This document shows, in pieces, positions 1-9,200 of a stretch of DNA of 64,000 bases; positions within the stretch are counted from its first letter, which is position 1; each line of letters begins with the position of its first letter. The notes under the pieces are model-generated. The model worked only from the letters and a program-made list of their open reading frames with translations, was not told where the DNA came from and searched no databases. Source of the stretch: Shewanella algae (GTDB lineage: Bacteria; Pseudomonadota; Gammaproteobacteria; Enterobacterales; Shewanellaceae); assembly GCF_009183365.2 (NCBI RefSeq), contig NZ_CP068230.1:2075001-2139000 (forward strand), read 5' to 3'. Position numbers and translations under genes: made by a program.

Positions 1-285
1 AAAGGTGGGCAGCACACTGCCGACCACAGGGTGGCGCAGTTCTTCATTCAGTAATTCAGGATGCAGAATGAATTTGACTGTCAGCAGAGACAGTAATATG
101 CCGGCAATCGCCGCGCCCAATGCCAGGCCGGGAAATTCTGCTGACACGTTTTCCCAGGCCCAGCCCAGGCTGGCGATAGCCAGCGCCAATCCGGCCAGTG
201 GGCTTGGCAGCCGCCTGAAGGCGGCTTTACTGAATTTGGACTCGCGAGTGCTGAGTTCTTCAGTGGTAGTGGCAACGAGTTTCAT
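1..285 (-). CDS. TDT/TehA-type transporter, N-terminal part (runs off left edge)
   Basis: This is an open frame of 95 codons with no stop before the window edge, so only the N-terminus is visible. It starts at ATG 285 behind a good ribosome binding site (AGAGG). After about 24 polar residues it reads RLPSPLAGLALAIASLGWAW, which resembles the first membrane helix of the TDT family (tellurite resistance TehA, C4-dicarboxylate/sulfite exporters, SLAC1). A second hydrophobic helix follows around residues 53-70. The HPVVGS stretch after it fits the same family. Members are integral inner-membrane anion channels or exporters. The substrate cannot be told from this fragment. Confidence 0.6.
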   Translation of the reverse strand, partial: MKLVATTTEELSTRESKFSKAAFRRLPSPLAGLALAIASLGWAWENVSAEFPGLALGAAIAGILLSLLTVKFILHPELLNEELRHPVVGSVLPTF

Positions 286-376
286 ACTGTGACCTCTAGA
301 TTCCGATTTGATGGTCCTAGTCTAAAACCGGCCTTTGATTAATAAAATTGAAATTAAATTATTCATTGATTCAAAT

Positions 377-1447
377 TTATTTAAGCTTGCAGCGTAGCAG
401 AGTATGCCCAAGCCCTATGTCATCGATATCTTCATCGACATAGAAACCTGCCTGTTGCAGTAGTTTCAGCAGTATCTTGGAGTGATACATGCGACTGTTG
501 CCATTGGCCATGGCGGTGAAGTAGAGCGAGGTGGCATTGACACAGTAGGCGGAGGCGGCATTGGGCTGCCTGTCCCAGAAGGTTTCCAGAATGCAGAGCT
601 CGGCTGTCGCCGGCATTGCTTTGGCACAAGCCTGCAGGATGGCCAGGATTTGTGCCTCGCTGAAACAGTCGAGGAATTGGCTCATCCAATAGAGATCGCC
701 GTCGGTCACAAAGGGGCCGTCAGGGGCAAGCAGATCGCACGCCAGGCCGGATATCCGCCCGCTCAAATCTGCGGCTTTTGCTGCCTCGGCGGCCAGCTCA
801 AGCTGGGGAGCAAGATCCATTATGGTTACCCGGCACTGTGTATTGTAGCCGGCACATTTCAAGGCCCATTTGCCGGTATTGCCACCGATATCCACCAAAT
901 GAGCCGGCCCTTTGGCAAATATGCGCGGCATCAGGCTGTCAAAGGCATGATCTGAATAATAGTGATCGAAGGCGAACCAGCTGTGTTTCGCTTCTGTCGG
1001 TAACTGGCTCAGGGCTGGGTAAATAGTGGGCCAATCGCCGAATACTTTCAGTCCCTCGGGAGAGCCTTGCTCCAGCGCCTGTTGCAGATGAAACAGGCCT
1101 TGGTAACAGATGTCGTGGATAAAATTGAGGTTGGTGGCGGCCATATCATCATGCAGCAGAAACCAGCCTGTCTTGTCGAGGATGTAATTGTCTCCCTTGT
1201 GCCAAACTAGCCCCATGGAGAGCGCCATATCGAGCAGAACGCCCAGAGCATATTCTGTCAGCCCGGTTTGTTCTTTGAGTATCTCAAGGCTAATGCCCTC
1301 ATCGCCTGCGGCATCTATATGCTTGAGGATGTCGAACTGCAGCAGGCAGCGGGTCACCTGAAAACTGACCGGAGCGAAGGCGATTTTTTGTGCTTCAAAT
1401 TTGGCTTCGAAGGCACTGAGTTTGGCGGGTTCACTGAAAAAGGGCAT
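377..1447 (-). CDS. SAM-dependent O-methyltransferase (class I, acetylserotonin-methyltransferase-like)
   Basis: The protein has 356 residues. The N-terminal half (about 1-110) looks like the winged-helix dimerisation domain of plant/bacterial O-methyltransferases (LEILKEQTGLTEYALGVLLDMALSMGL). The C-terminal half holds the SAM-binding motif I, VDIGGNTGKWAL, at about residues 185-196. This is followed by a DLAPQLELAA acidic loop and a DLYWMSQFLDCFSEAQ stretch typical of the family. It presumably transfers a methyl group to a small hydroxylated substrate in the cytoplasm. The acceptor is unknown. No strong ribosome binding site precedes the ATG at 1447. The gene stands alone between the TDT gene and cysK, all on the minus strand. 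Confidence 0.75.
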   Translation of the reverse strand: MPFFSEPAKLSAFEAKFEAQKIAFAPVSFQVTRCLLQFDILKHIDAAGDEGISLEILKEQTGLTEYALGVLLDMALSMGLVWHKGDNYILDKTGWFLLHDDMAATNLNFIHDICYQGLFHLQQALEQGSPEGLKVFGDWPTIYPALSQLPTEAKHSWFAFDHYYSDHAFDSLMPRIFAKGPAHLVDIGGNTGKWALKCAGYNTQCRVTIMDLAPQLELAAEAAKAADLSGRISGLACDLLAPDGPFVTDGDLYWMSQFLDCFSEAQILAILQACAKAMPATAELCILETFWDRQPNAASAYCVNATSLYFTAMANGNSRMYHSKILLKLLQQAGFYVDEDIDDIGLGHTLLRCKLK

Positions 1448-1629
1448 TGTCTAGGGAGCCGTGGGAAAGGTTCAAAAAAGCCTTTATGGCCCAAAGCCCA
1501 AGTCAAGTACAGGCCAGTTGCATAAAACTTTGATCAAGAGGGCAAATATGTGGTTACTGCTGCTTTGAATTGTGGCATCAAAAGGGGGTCTTCAGTTCGC
1601 TGCGTTTGGGCTGATAGCGTTAGAGGTAT

Positions 1630-1654
1630 AAAAAAACCCCGTCATTAGACAGGG
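1630..1654 (-). terminator. Rho-independent terminator of cysK
   Basis: On the minus strand a 7-bp stem with one G-U pair (CCCTGTC / GACGGGG) encloses a TAAT loop and is followed directly by seven T. It lies about 25 bases after the cysK stop. Confidence 0.85.
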
Positions 1655-1679
1655 CTTTCAAGTTGCGGTTTATGCTTAC

Positions 1680-2648
1680 TTACTGCACGTTTTCCTGATC
1701 GCCGAATTGGCCGACAAACAGGGCCGAGGACAGATAACGCTCGGCGGCAGATGGCAGGATCACCACTATATTTTTGTCTGCAAATTCTGGCAGAGCGGCG
1801 ATGCGGTTGGCGGCAACGACGGCGGCACCGGAGGAGATCCCCACCAAAATGCCTTCCTCTTTCATCAGCCTGTGAGCCATCTCTATCGCTTCGTCATTGG
1901 TGACCAGCTCTACCTTGTCAATCAGCTCCAGATCTAGGTTACCCGGAATAAAGCCGGCGCCTATTCCCTGGATCTTGTGCGGACCCGGCTGCACAGGTTG
2001 GCCCGCCAGAGTCTGGCTGATCACGGGTGAGTCGGCTGGTTCAACGGCCACAGCAGTGATCGCCTTGCCTTGAGTGTTCTTGATATAACGGCTCACCCCT
2101 GTGATGGTGCCGCCGGTACCGACACCGGCAACAAATACATCGATTTGACCATCGGTATCGTTCCAGATCTCAGGACCTGTGGTTTTTTCGTGGATCTCAG
2201 GGTTGGCTGGGTTGTCAAACTGTTGCAGCAGCAGATATTTATCCGGCGCCGATTGGCGGATTTCCTCGGCCTTTTCGATGGCCCCTTTCATGCCCTTGGC
2301 ACCATCAGTCAGTACCAGGTTGGCGCCCAGTGCCTTGAGCAGCTTGCGGCGCTCGAGACTCATGGTGTTGGGCATGGTCAGAGTCAACTTGTAACCTCGG
2401 GCCGCGGCAACATAGGCCAGCGCAATACCCGTATTTCCCGAGGTGGGCTCAATCAGCTCTTTGTCTTTGGTCAACAGGCCTTTTTTCTCGGCGTCCCAAA
2501 TCATATTGGCACCAATACGGCATTTGACACTGAAGCTTGGGTTACGGGCTTCTACCTTGGCCAGCACCTTGCCGTTGCTGACGCGGTTAAGACGAACCAG
2601 TGGAGTGTTACCAATGGTGTAGGAATTGTCTTCGAAAATTTTGCTCAT
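1680..2648 (-). CDS. cysK: Cysteine synthase A (O-acetylserine sulfhydrylase)
   Basis: This 322-residue PLP enzyme makes cysteine from O-acetylserine and sulfide in the cytoplasm. The PLP lysine is K42 in NPSFSVKCRIGANM, a motif specific for CysK. The substrate loop PTSGNTGIALA and the phosphate-binding GTGGTITGVSRY are both present. The start is set at ATG 2648, because AGGAGG lies just upstream and the protein then begins MSKIFEDNSYTIGNTPLVRLNR as in other CysK proteins. A longer frame to 2702 exists but lacks family similarity. A terminator follows. It sits near cysZ (sulfate uptake, 5255-6025), so two cysteine-biosynthesis genes flank the RDD and ketoacyl-synthase genes. Confidence 0.97.
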   Translation of the reverse strand: MSKIFEDNSYTIGNTPLVRLNRVSNGKVLAKVEARNPSFSVKCRIGANMIWDAEKKGLLTKDKELIEPTSGNTGIALAYVAAARGYKLTLTMPNTMSLERRKLLKALGANLVLTDGAKGMKGAIEKAEEIRQSAPDKYLLLQQFDNPANPEIHEKTTGPEIWNDTDGQIDVFVAGVGTGGTITGVSRYIKNTQGKAITAVAVEPADSPVISQTLAGQPVQPGPHKIQGIGAGFIPGNLDLELIDKVELVTNDEAIEMAHRLMKEEGILVGISSGAAVVAANRIAALPEFADKNIVVILPSAAERYLSSALFVGQFGDQENVQ

Positions 2649-2815
2649 GGCTTGCTGGCCTCCTTTGATTGCATCCCTAAAGCATAATCTCCATGAGATC
2701 AAAGAGAAGTGAATCTTTGTTCTTCTTTATTCTTTTTAGTTATTACATGAATCTCTGTTATTCGTAACTTCGGAGTAAGCCAGTTTAGCTTTATGTTAAT
2801 CTCAACGCCAATTCG

Positions 2816-4045
2816 ATGTTAACCAAAAATCAACATTCTATTCCAAATAGGAGAGCAGGCTTGGATCACAACTTCAATGCCGAGGAGGCAAATCCGAATC
2901 GAACCGGGGAACAGAGCGGCTTTAAGCTGTATCCGGGCAAAGATCCCCGCAGCATAGTGACACCGGCCGCATTCAGTGTGGCGCCGGAGCTACTCTACAC
3001 CCCCTTGGCAAAGCCTTGGAAAAGGGCGCTGGCTATCACGATAGACGGTTTGTTGATCGCAGTACTGGCCGAACAGGCCGGCCCGCTGTTTGTGCTTTTG
3101 GTGTGCCTGCTGGCTTACTATATACACAATCACGCCAACAGGATCTCCACTTGGGCCAAGGGGCTTTTGTACCTGTTTATGGCGGTGGTTTTGCTTTGGT
3201 CTGCGGTGCCGCAGATGATAAAAGTCAACGGCCTGCAAGAGCGTCGCGATAATGAAATTCAGGGGCAGACACTGCTGACCTTGACGCCGCAGCTGTTGCG
3301 TTTGAGTTTGTGTGAGGACAAGGCCTGTGCCCAACATGAAGCGGGTTTGCTGGTCAATGCCGCGGCTGAGGCAGGGCTGTCACGTACCCAGGCCGAGACC
3401 ATGCTGCAAGGTGCATTGGATGACTTGCCGCTTGCTTCAGCCGATATTGCGGCGATAAATGCAGACTTGATGCCGCAGTTGGCTTCAATCAAGCCCGAGT
3501 CTGTAGCGGCACTCAATGAAAGGGCTAACGCACAAACCGATGCAAAAAACGATGTAAAAACCGATGAAAAAACCGATGCAAAAATCGATGCAAAAATCGA
3601 CACACAAACCCAACCAGCATCTGCCGAAGACGACTCAAGACCGGGAGCTGAAGAGGACGAGCAGGAGGAAGAAACACAATACAGTTTGCTCGCTTGGGCC
3701 AAGGGGATGCTCAATGACCTCGGGTTTGGATTTGGCTGGGCGGCATTCTATTTTACCTTGTTCACTGCCTGGTTTGATGGTCAGACTTTAGGCAAAAAAA
3801 TCATGCGGGTGCGGGTGATTTCCCTCGGAGGTGGTAAGCTTTCCCTATGGGACGCCTTTGGCCGTTACGGGGGATACGGTGCAGGCTTTGCCACTGGACT
3901 GCTGGGTTTCTTGCAGATTTTTTGGGATGCCAACAGGCAAGCCATCCAGGATAAGATCTCAGCAACAGTTGTCATCGATCTGAGTAAGCCACGCATGAGT
4001 CCAACAGAGACGGTGCTGCAGGCGGATCCGGTCACAAAACAATAA
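2816..4045 (+). CDS. RDD family membrane protein with repeat-encoded cytoplasmic insert
   Basis: The protein has 409 residues. A first RDD-type segment (WKRALAITIDGLLIAVLAEQAGPLFVLLVCLLAYYIHN, about residues 63-102) and a further helix (LYLFMAVVLLWSAV) are followed by a long hydrophilic region. The RDD core resumes after residue 295 (WAAFYFTLFTAWFDGQTLGKKIMRVRVI). So the domain is split by about 190 residues, including a run of four-residue repeats (K/T-D-A/V/E-K). RDD proteins are integral membrane proteins of unclear role, with some linked to ion exchange. The start ATG 2816 is the first in frame, has no strong ribosome binding site, and is uncertain. The gene lies 11 bases before the ketoacyl synthase gene, suggesting co-transcription. 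Confidence 0.75.
   Translation: MLTKNQHSIPNRRAGLDHNFNAEEANPNRTGEQSGFKLYPGKDPRSIVTPAAFSVAPELLYTPLAKPWKRALAITIDGLLIAVLAEQAGPLFVLLVCLLAYYIHNHANRISTWAKGLLYLFMAVVLLWSAVPQMIKVNGLQERRDNEIQGQTLLTLTPQLLRLSLCEDKACAQHEAGLLVNAAAEAGLSRTQAETMLQGALDDLPLASADIAAINADLMPQLASIKPESVAALNERANAQTDAKNDVKTDEKTDAKIDAKIDTQTQPASAEDDSRPGAEEDEQEEETQYSLLAWAKGMLNDLGFGFGWAAFYFTLFTAWFDGQTLGKKIMRVRVISLGGGKLSLWDAFGRYGGYGAGFATGLLGFLQIFWDANRQAIQDKISATVVIDLSKPRMSPTETVLQADPVTKQ
3536..3607 (+). repeat. Six tandem 12-bp repeats inside the RDD gene
   Basis: There are six consecutive 12-base units of the form ACCGATGCAAAA, with one to a few changes each. They encode a T/I/N-D-x-K four-residue repeat. Because the unit is a multiple of three, copy-number change would keep the reading frame. 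Confidence 0.9.
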
Positions 4046-4056
4046 GAAGGTAGTTT

Positions 4057-5181
4057 ATGAAGGATGCGATTGTCATTTCCGGTACCGGGCTGTTTACCCC
4101 TCCGGAAGGAATAACCAATCAAGAACTGGTGGACAGCTTCAATCAGTATGTTGACCTGTTCAATACCGAGAACCGTGCCCAGATAGATCTTGGTCATGTG
4201 GCGGCGCTGAATTACTCATCGAGTGAGTTTATTGAGAAAGCGTCAGGCATCAAACACAGATTTGTGATGGTCAAAGAGGGGATCTTGGATCCTGAAGTCA
4301 TGATGCCGTTGATCCCTGAACGTGCCAGCGACAGCCTGTCACTGCAGGCTGAAATGGGCTTGCATGCGGCCAAGCAAGCGCTTGATAATGCCGGCCTCAA
4401 GGCGGATGACATTGACTTGGTGATAGTCGCCTGTGCCTACACCCAGCGGGCCTATCCGGCGATGGCGATTGAAATTCAACAAGCCCTCGGTACCCGGGGT
4501 TATGGCTTTGACATGCAGGTCGCCTGTTCCTCAGCGACTTTTGCCCTGGTGACAGCGGCCAATGCCATTCGCAGTGGTAGCGCCGGGCGCGTGTTGGTCA
4601 TCAATCCTGAGATATGTTCGGCTCAGGTTAATTATCGAGACCGCGACAGTCACTTCATTTTCGGTGATGTGGCCACAGCCTTGGTATTGGAGCCGGCAGC
4701 GACTTGCCGCGCCCAGCAAGTCTTTGAAATTCTGTCGAGCCGCTGCTTTACCCATTACTCGAACAATATCCGCAGCAACTTTGGTTTCCTTAACCGTTGT
4801 GATCCGGCTACTTCCTGCGAGGCAGATAAGCTGTTTCATCAACAGGGGCGCAAGGTCTTTAAAGAGCTGCTACCCATGATATACCAGCATTTGGATGCGC
4901 AGCTCGAAGAAGCAGGTATCACGCCGGAGCAGTTCAAGCGTCTGTGGCTGCATCAGGCCAATATCAATATGAACCAGTTTGTGGTGAAAAAGCTCCTGGG
5001 TGAAACCCCTGAGCCTTTGAAGGCGCCCGTGGTGCTGGATCAATACGCCAACACGGCATCGGCCGGCTCGGTAATCGCTTTCCATAAATATCACCAGGAC
5101 TTCAAACCGGGGGAGTTGGGCCTGTTGAGCTCCTTTGGTGCGGGTTACTCCATCGGCAGTTTAATTCTGCGTGCCTGTTAA
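4057..5181 (+). CDS. 3-oxoacyl-ACP synthase III-like (FabH family) condensing enzyme
   Basis: This 374-residue thiolase-fold enzyme has the KAS III catalytic triad visible: C157 in MQVACSSATFAL, H299 in LWLHQANINMNQ and N332 in QYANTASAGS. It is longer than housekeeping FabH (about 317 residues), and no fatty-acid synthesis genes are adjacent. It therefore more likely starts a special acyl chain or makes a secondary product than serving as the main FabH. An AGAAGG ribosome binding site precedes the ATG. It follows the RDD gene by 11 bases and ends at a bidirectional terminator. Confidence 0.85.
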   Translation: MKDAIVISGTGLFTPPEGITNQELVDSFNQYVDLFNTENRAQIDLGHVAALNYSSSEFIEKASGIKHRFVMVKEGILDPEVMMPLIPERASDSLSLQAEMGLHAAKQALDNAGLKADDIDLVIVACAYTQRAYPAMAIEIQQALGTRGYGFDMQVACSSATFALVTAANAIRSGSAGRVLVINPEICSAQVNYRDRDSHFIFGDVATALVLEPAATCRAQQVFEILSSRCFTHYSNNIRSNFGFLNRCDPATSCEADKLFHQQGRKVFKELLPMIYQHLDAQLEEAGITPEQFKRLWLHQANINMNQFVVKKLLGETPEPLKAPVVLDQYANTASAGSVIAFHKYHQDFKPGELGLLSSFGAGYSIGSLILRAC

Positions 5182-5202
5182 GACAGAGCTTTCCTCAGCA
5201 AT

Positions 5203-5230
5203 AAAAATGCCTGCAACTGCAGGCATTTTT
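5203..5230. terminator. Bidirectional terminator between ketoacyl synthase and cysZ
   Basis: A GCCTGC / GCAGGC stem with an AACT loop extends through A-T pairs and is flanked by A5 on one side and T5 on the other. It can therefore stop the two converging genes on both strands. Confidence 0.88.
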
Positions 5231-5254
5231 GTGTCTCAATTGGCCTTACGGCGC

Positions 5255-6025
5255 TTAATCTGGTGCTATGGCCGGATTGCGATAGGCTTCGCGATACTTG
5301 TCGACCCACATGGAGGTGGCACCGCAAATGGCAACCGGCATCACGATAAAGTTGACAATAGGGATCATGGAAAACAGGGTGACGGCGGCGCCGAAGCTCA
5401 TACTGCTGCCCTTGGTATTTTTCAGGGCAAACTTCATCTCTTTGAACGCCACCTTGTGGTTATCGAAAGGATAGTCACAGTATTGGATGCTCATCATCCA
5501 GGCACTGAAGATAAACCAGACCACAGGGAAAACGGTTTGGCCAATCACAGGAATAAAAAACAGCAGTAAGATCAGTATGGCTCGCGGCAGGTAATACACC
5601 AGCTTTTGCCATTCGCGGCCGAGGATCCGCGGCAGATCCTTGATTAAATCCAAGGTGCCGCCGGTATTGAGCGGCTTGCCGGTCAGTAGTTGCTCCACCT
5701 TTTCGGCCAACAGGCCGTTAAATGGCGCTGCCAGCCAGTTCATCACAGAGCTGAAGATAAACGACAGCAGCACCAACAGGGTGATAATCGCCAGTGGCCA
5801 GAGGATCACATTAAGCCAACTGAGATAGTCGGGCAGTTGGCCTTCGAGCCAGGCAAACACATTCCCCAGTTGGCCTATGGCAAAATAGATGACTCCGGCA
5901 AACAACAGCAGGTTGATCATCAGCGGAATAAACACAAAGCTGCGCAAGCCCGGACGTTTGATTAGGCTAAAGCCTTCGAGAAAATAGTTGACGCCGCTCT
6001 TGGCGGGTCTTGAAGATGCGGACAT
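5255..6025 (-). CDS. cysZ: Sulfate transporter CysZ
   Basis: This 256-residue inner-membrane protein (E. coli CysZ is 253) supports sulfate uptake for cysteine synthesis. It starts at ATG 6025 (MSASSRPAKSGVNYFLEGFSLI), where the family signature GVNYFLEGFSLIKRPGLRSFVFIPL begins at once. A longer frame to 6196 has no family similarity. Four hydrophobic segments are visible, including LMINLLLFAGVIYFAIGQL and VILWPLAIITLLVLLSFIFSSVMNW, followed by the conserved NWLAAPFNGLLAEKVEQLLTG. It is divergent from smc, with a 243-base gap. Confidence 0.93.
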   Translation of the reverse strand: MSASSRPAKSGVNYFLEGFSLIKRPGLRSFVFIPLMINLLLFAGVIYFAIGQLGNVFAWLEGQLPDYLSWLNVILWPLAIITLLVLLSFIFSSVMNWLAAPFNGLLAEKVEQLLTGKPLNTGGTLDLIKDLPRILGREWQKLVYYLPRAILILLLFFIPVIGQTVFPVVWFIFSAWMMSIQYCDYPFDNHKVAFKEMKFALKNTKGSSMSFGAAVTLFSMIPIVNFIVMPVAICGATSMWVDKYREAYRNPAIAPD

Positions 6026-6268
6026 GTACCACTTACTCTCAATAAAAGAACACTTAGGGCCGATTTTGAGCAACCAAGGCCACGAAAACAAGGGAAAAAC
6101 GCAGCCAAGGGAATAAAAAGCGTTACAAAATGCGGCCCGCTTTGCTAAAGTGACAGCGCTTATACAGCTTATTGGGCCAGGACGGCGGCGTTTCAATCAG
6201 GCTATTGAATTCCCTTCAGGATTGGCCCGCAAAACAAAAACAATCGGCACTGACATCCAACGGCAAAT

Positions 6269-9200
6269 ATGAGACTCAAACAGATAAAACTCGCTGGCTT
6301 CAAGTCATTTGTCGATGCTACCAAAATCCCTTTTCTCAATCCGCTGACGGCCATTATCGGCCCCAATGGCTGCGGTAAATCCAATGTGATTGATGCCGTG
6401 CGCTGGGTGCTGGGTGAAAGCTCGGCCAAACACCTGCGCGGTGACTCCATGGCCGATGTTATCTTTAACGGCTCCAGTGCTCGTAAGCCTGTTTCTGTCG
6501 CCGGCGTTGAGCTGGTATTCGACAACGCCCTTGGGCGTATCGGCGGCCAGTATGCCAACTACGGCGAAATCTCCGTCAAGCGCCAGGTCTCCCGCGATGG
6601 CGAAGCCCTTTATTTTCTCAACGGTCAAAAATGCCGCCGCAAGGATATTACGGATATCTTTATGGGCACCGGCCTTGGGCCGCGCAGCTACGCCATTATA
6701 GGCCAGGGCACCATCTCCCGCTTGATCGAATGCAAACCGCAGGAACTCAGGGTCTTTATCGAAGAGGCCGCAGGTATCTCCCGTTACAAAGAGCGGCGCA
6801 AGGACACGGAAAACCGTATTCGCCATACCCGCGAAAACCTTGAGCGCCTGGGGGATATTCGCTCCGAGCTGGGTAAGCAACTGGATAAGTTGACGATTCA
6901 GGCTCAGGCCGCCAAACGCTATCGGGAATACAAGCAAAGCGAGCGGCGCTTGCATGCCGAACTCTTGGTGATGCGTTTCTTGGAGCTCAATGAGCAGGCC
7001 GAAGCGCAAAACAGCGAGATAGAAAGGCTGGAGACAGAGCTGGCCCAGCAGCAGGCGCAGAAGCAAGAGTTGGAGTTGAGCCTGACTCGGCAAAAGCTGG
7101 CTCAGGATGAACTCAGTGAAAAGGAGCAGCGCCAGGTTGCCGATTTTTATCACAACAACACTGAAATCGCCCGTATCGAGCAGCAGCTCAAGTATCTCAA
7201 AGAACGGGATAAACAGCAGGCATCTGAATTGGGTGCGCTGCAACAGCAAATCACCACATTGAATGAGGAGCTGACTCAGGCCAAGCAGCAGGAGCAAACC
7301 CTGGATGACAGTTTGCAGCAACATTTGCCGCGCCAGGAAGAGCTGGATGAGCAGCAGTTTGAACTGAGCCAGCAGTATGAAGCGGCGCTCTCGCAAAGTG
7401 AAAGCCTTGCCGGCGAGTTGCAACAGGCGGTGACTGCGGTCAGAGATATCAAGCATCAACAGGAGCTGGCCGCTACCCGGGAGCAGCATCTTAAGCAGCA
7501 ACATGCCCAGCGCAGCGAGCAGCTTGATAAGCTCAGTGCAAGATTGCAGCAACCTGAGGCCGATAACGGGGCAAACCCGGCAGAACTTCAGCAGCAGGTC
7601 AGCTTGTGTGAGTCACAATTGGCGGCAGCTAAAACCGATATCGAACGGCATGGCGCAGAGTTGACCAAGGCCCAGGAGGCGCTGGAGCAGGCAAGACAAG
7701 CGGAGCAGCAGTTGGTGCAGCGCCGCTCGGGGCTAGTTGGCCGCCTGGAGCTGATAAGTCAGTGGCTCGAAGGCGCCGCTCAAGCAACGCAAGAAACACA
7801 AACTGCCTTGACTCAGCTTTGGCAGGAAATTCAGGTTGAGGCCGGTTGGGAGCAAGTGGTTGAGGCCTGGCTTGGCCCCTTGATGCGTGCCGCTGTCTAT
7901 CCTGACTCCAAACCATTTGATGGCAAAGGTTTTGCTCAGACTCGTCGCCAAAGTTGGGGGCCGGTCAGCGCCAGCGTCAACTTAAGTCCCTGGCTTAACA
8001 GGGTGCGCTGGGCCGAGTCGGCGCAGCAGGCATCGAACTTGCTCGAGCAGGGGCTGGCAGAGGGGGAGCTAATCCTCTGCCGCGATGGCAACCTTTTTGC
8101 GCATGATGTAAAGCTGACGCTCGCCGAGGATGGCCAGTCATTGGTGAAGCTGACCGGCGAGCAGGGCGCCATTCAGGCTGAGCTCGATAAGCTTGCAAGC
8201 GAGAGCCGGCAGGCGCAGCAACAAACCACTGCGGCTCAGGATAGGTTCAACGAATTAAGGCAGGCTCAGCAGCTCAAGTCCGAGGCGCTACAGCAACAGC
8301 AACTGGCGTTGGCCCGCGCAGTGATGGCTTGTGAGGCGGCCACCGAGCAGGCGGCACGCGAACTCAGACAAAGGCAACAGATAGAAGCGGAAATCGCCGA
8401 GTTGAAAGAGCGCCTCGAGCAGGAGCAGTTTGAGCTGGAGACGCTGATTGAGAGTCAGTTTGCTGCCGATGATACTCTGTATGAGCGCCAGCGGCAGGAG
8501 CGATTGCTGAGTGAGCGCCACAACGAGGCCAATCAGCAAAAAAACAGCCTTAAAGTCAGCCTGAGCGAACTCGAGCGCCAGTTAAAAACCTTGAACGGGA
8601 CTCTGGCGGAGCAGAAAACCGCCTTGGCGTTGGCATCGCAGCGGCGTAAACAGTTGACCGAGCAGTTGCAGCAGGCCGAGCACAAGCGCAGGGAATTGTT
8701 GGATAAACCGCAGCAAGATGCAGATACAGCCGAGCTGCAACCGCTGGAGCAACGCCTGGAAGGATTGCTTGCGCAGCAACACGGGATGCAGACGGAGCTT
8801 GAGCGCACCCGGGCCAAACTTGCCGAGCAGCAACAGCAGTTGGATAGTACAGCTTTAAAGCAAAAACAACAGCTTGGACAACTGGAGCACTTGACTCAGA
8901 CAATCAGCACGTTAAAGTTACGTCGCGAGGGATTGAAAGGTCAGGCCGACAGCCAATTGGCGCAGCTCAGCGAGCAACAGATCAAGCTGCATGAAGTGGC
9001 GGCAAACCTGCCGGATGAGGCGGAAATAACGCCCTGGCAGGACCAGCTGGAATCGGTTCGGCGCAAGATAAGTCGCCTCGGCGCCATTAACTTGGCGGCC
9101 ATTGAAGAGTATGAGCAGCAAAAAGAGCGGAAGGCTTATCTCGATGCCCAGGATGAAGATCTCAACAAGGCGCTGGCCAGTCTCGAAGAGGCGATCCGCA

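Noticed and set aside
6305..7552. 415-codon open frame antisense to smc
   Set aside because: Leu/Gln-rich translation is the mirror of the coiled-coil codons of smc; no family similarity.
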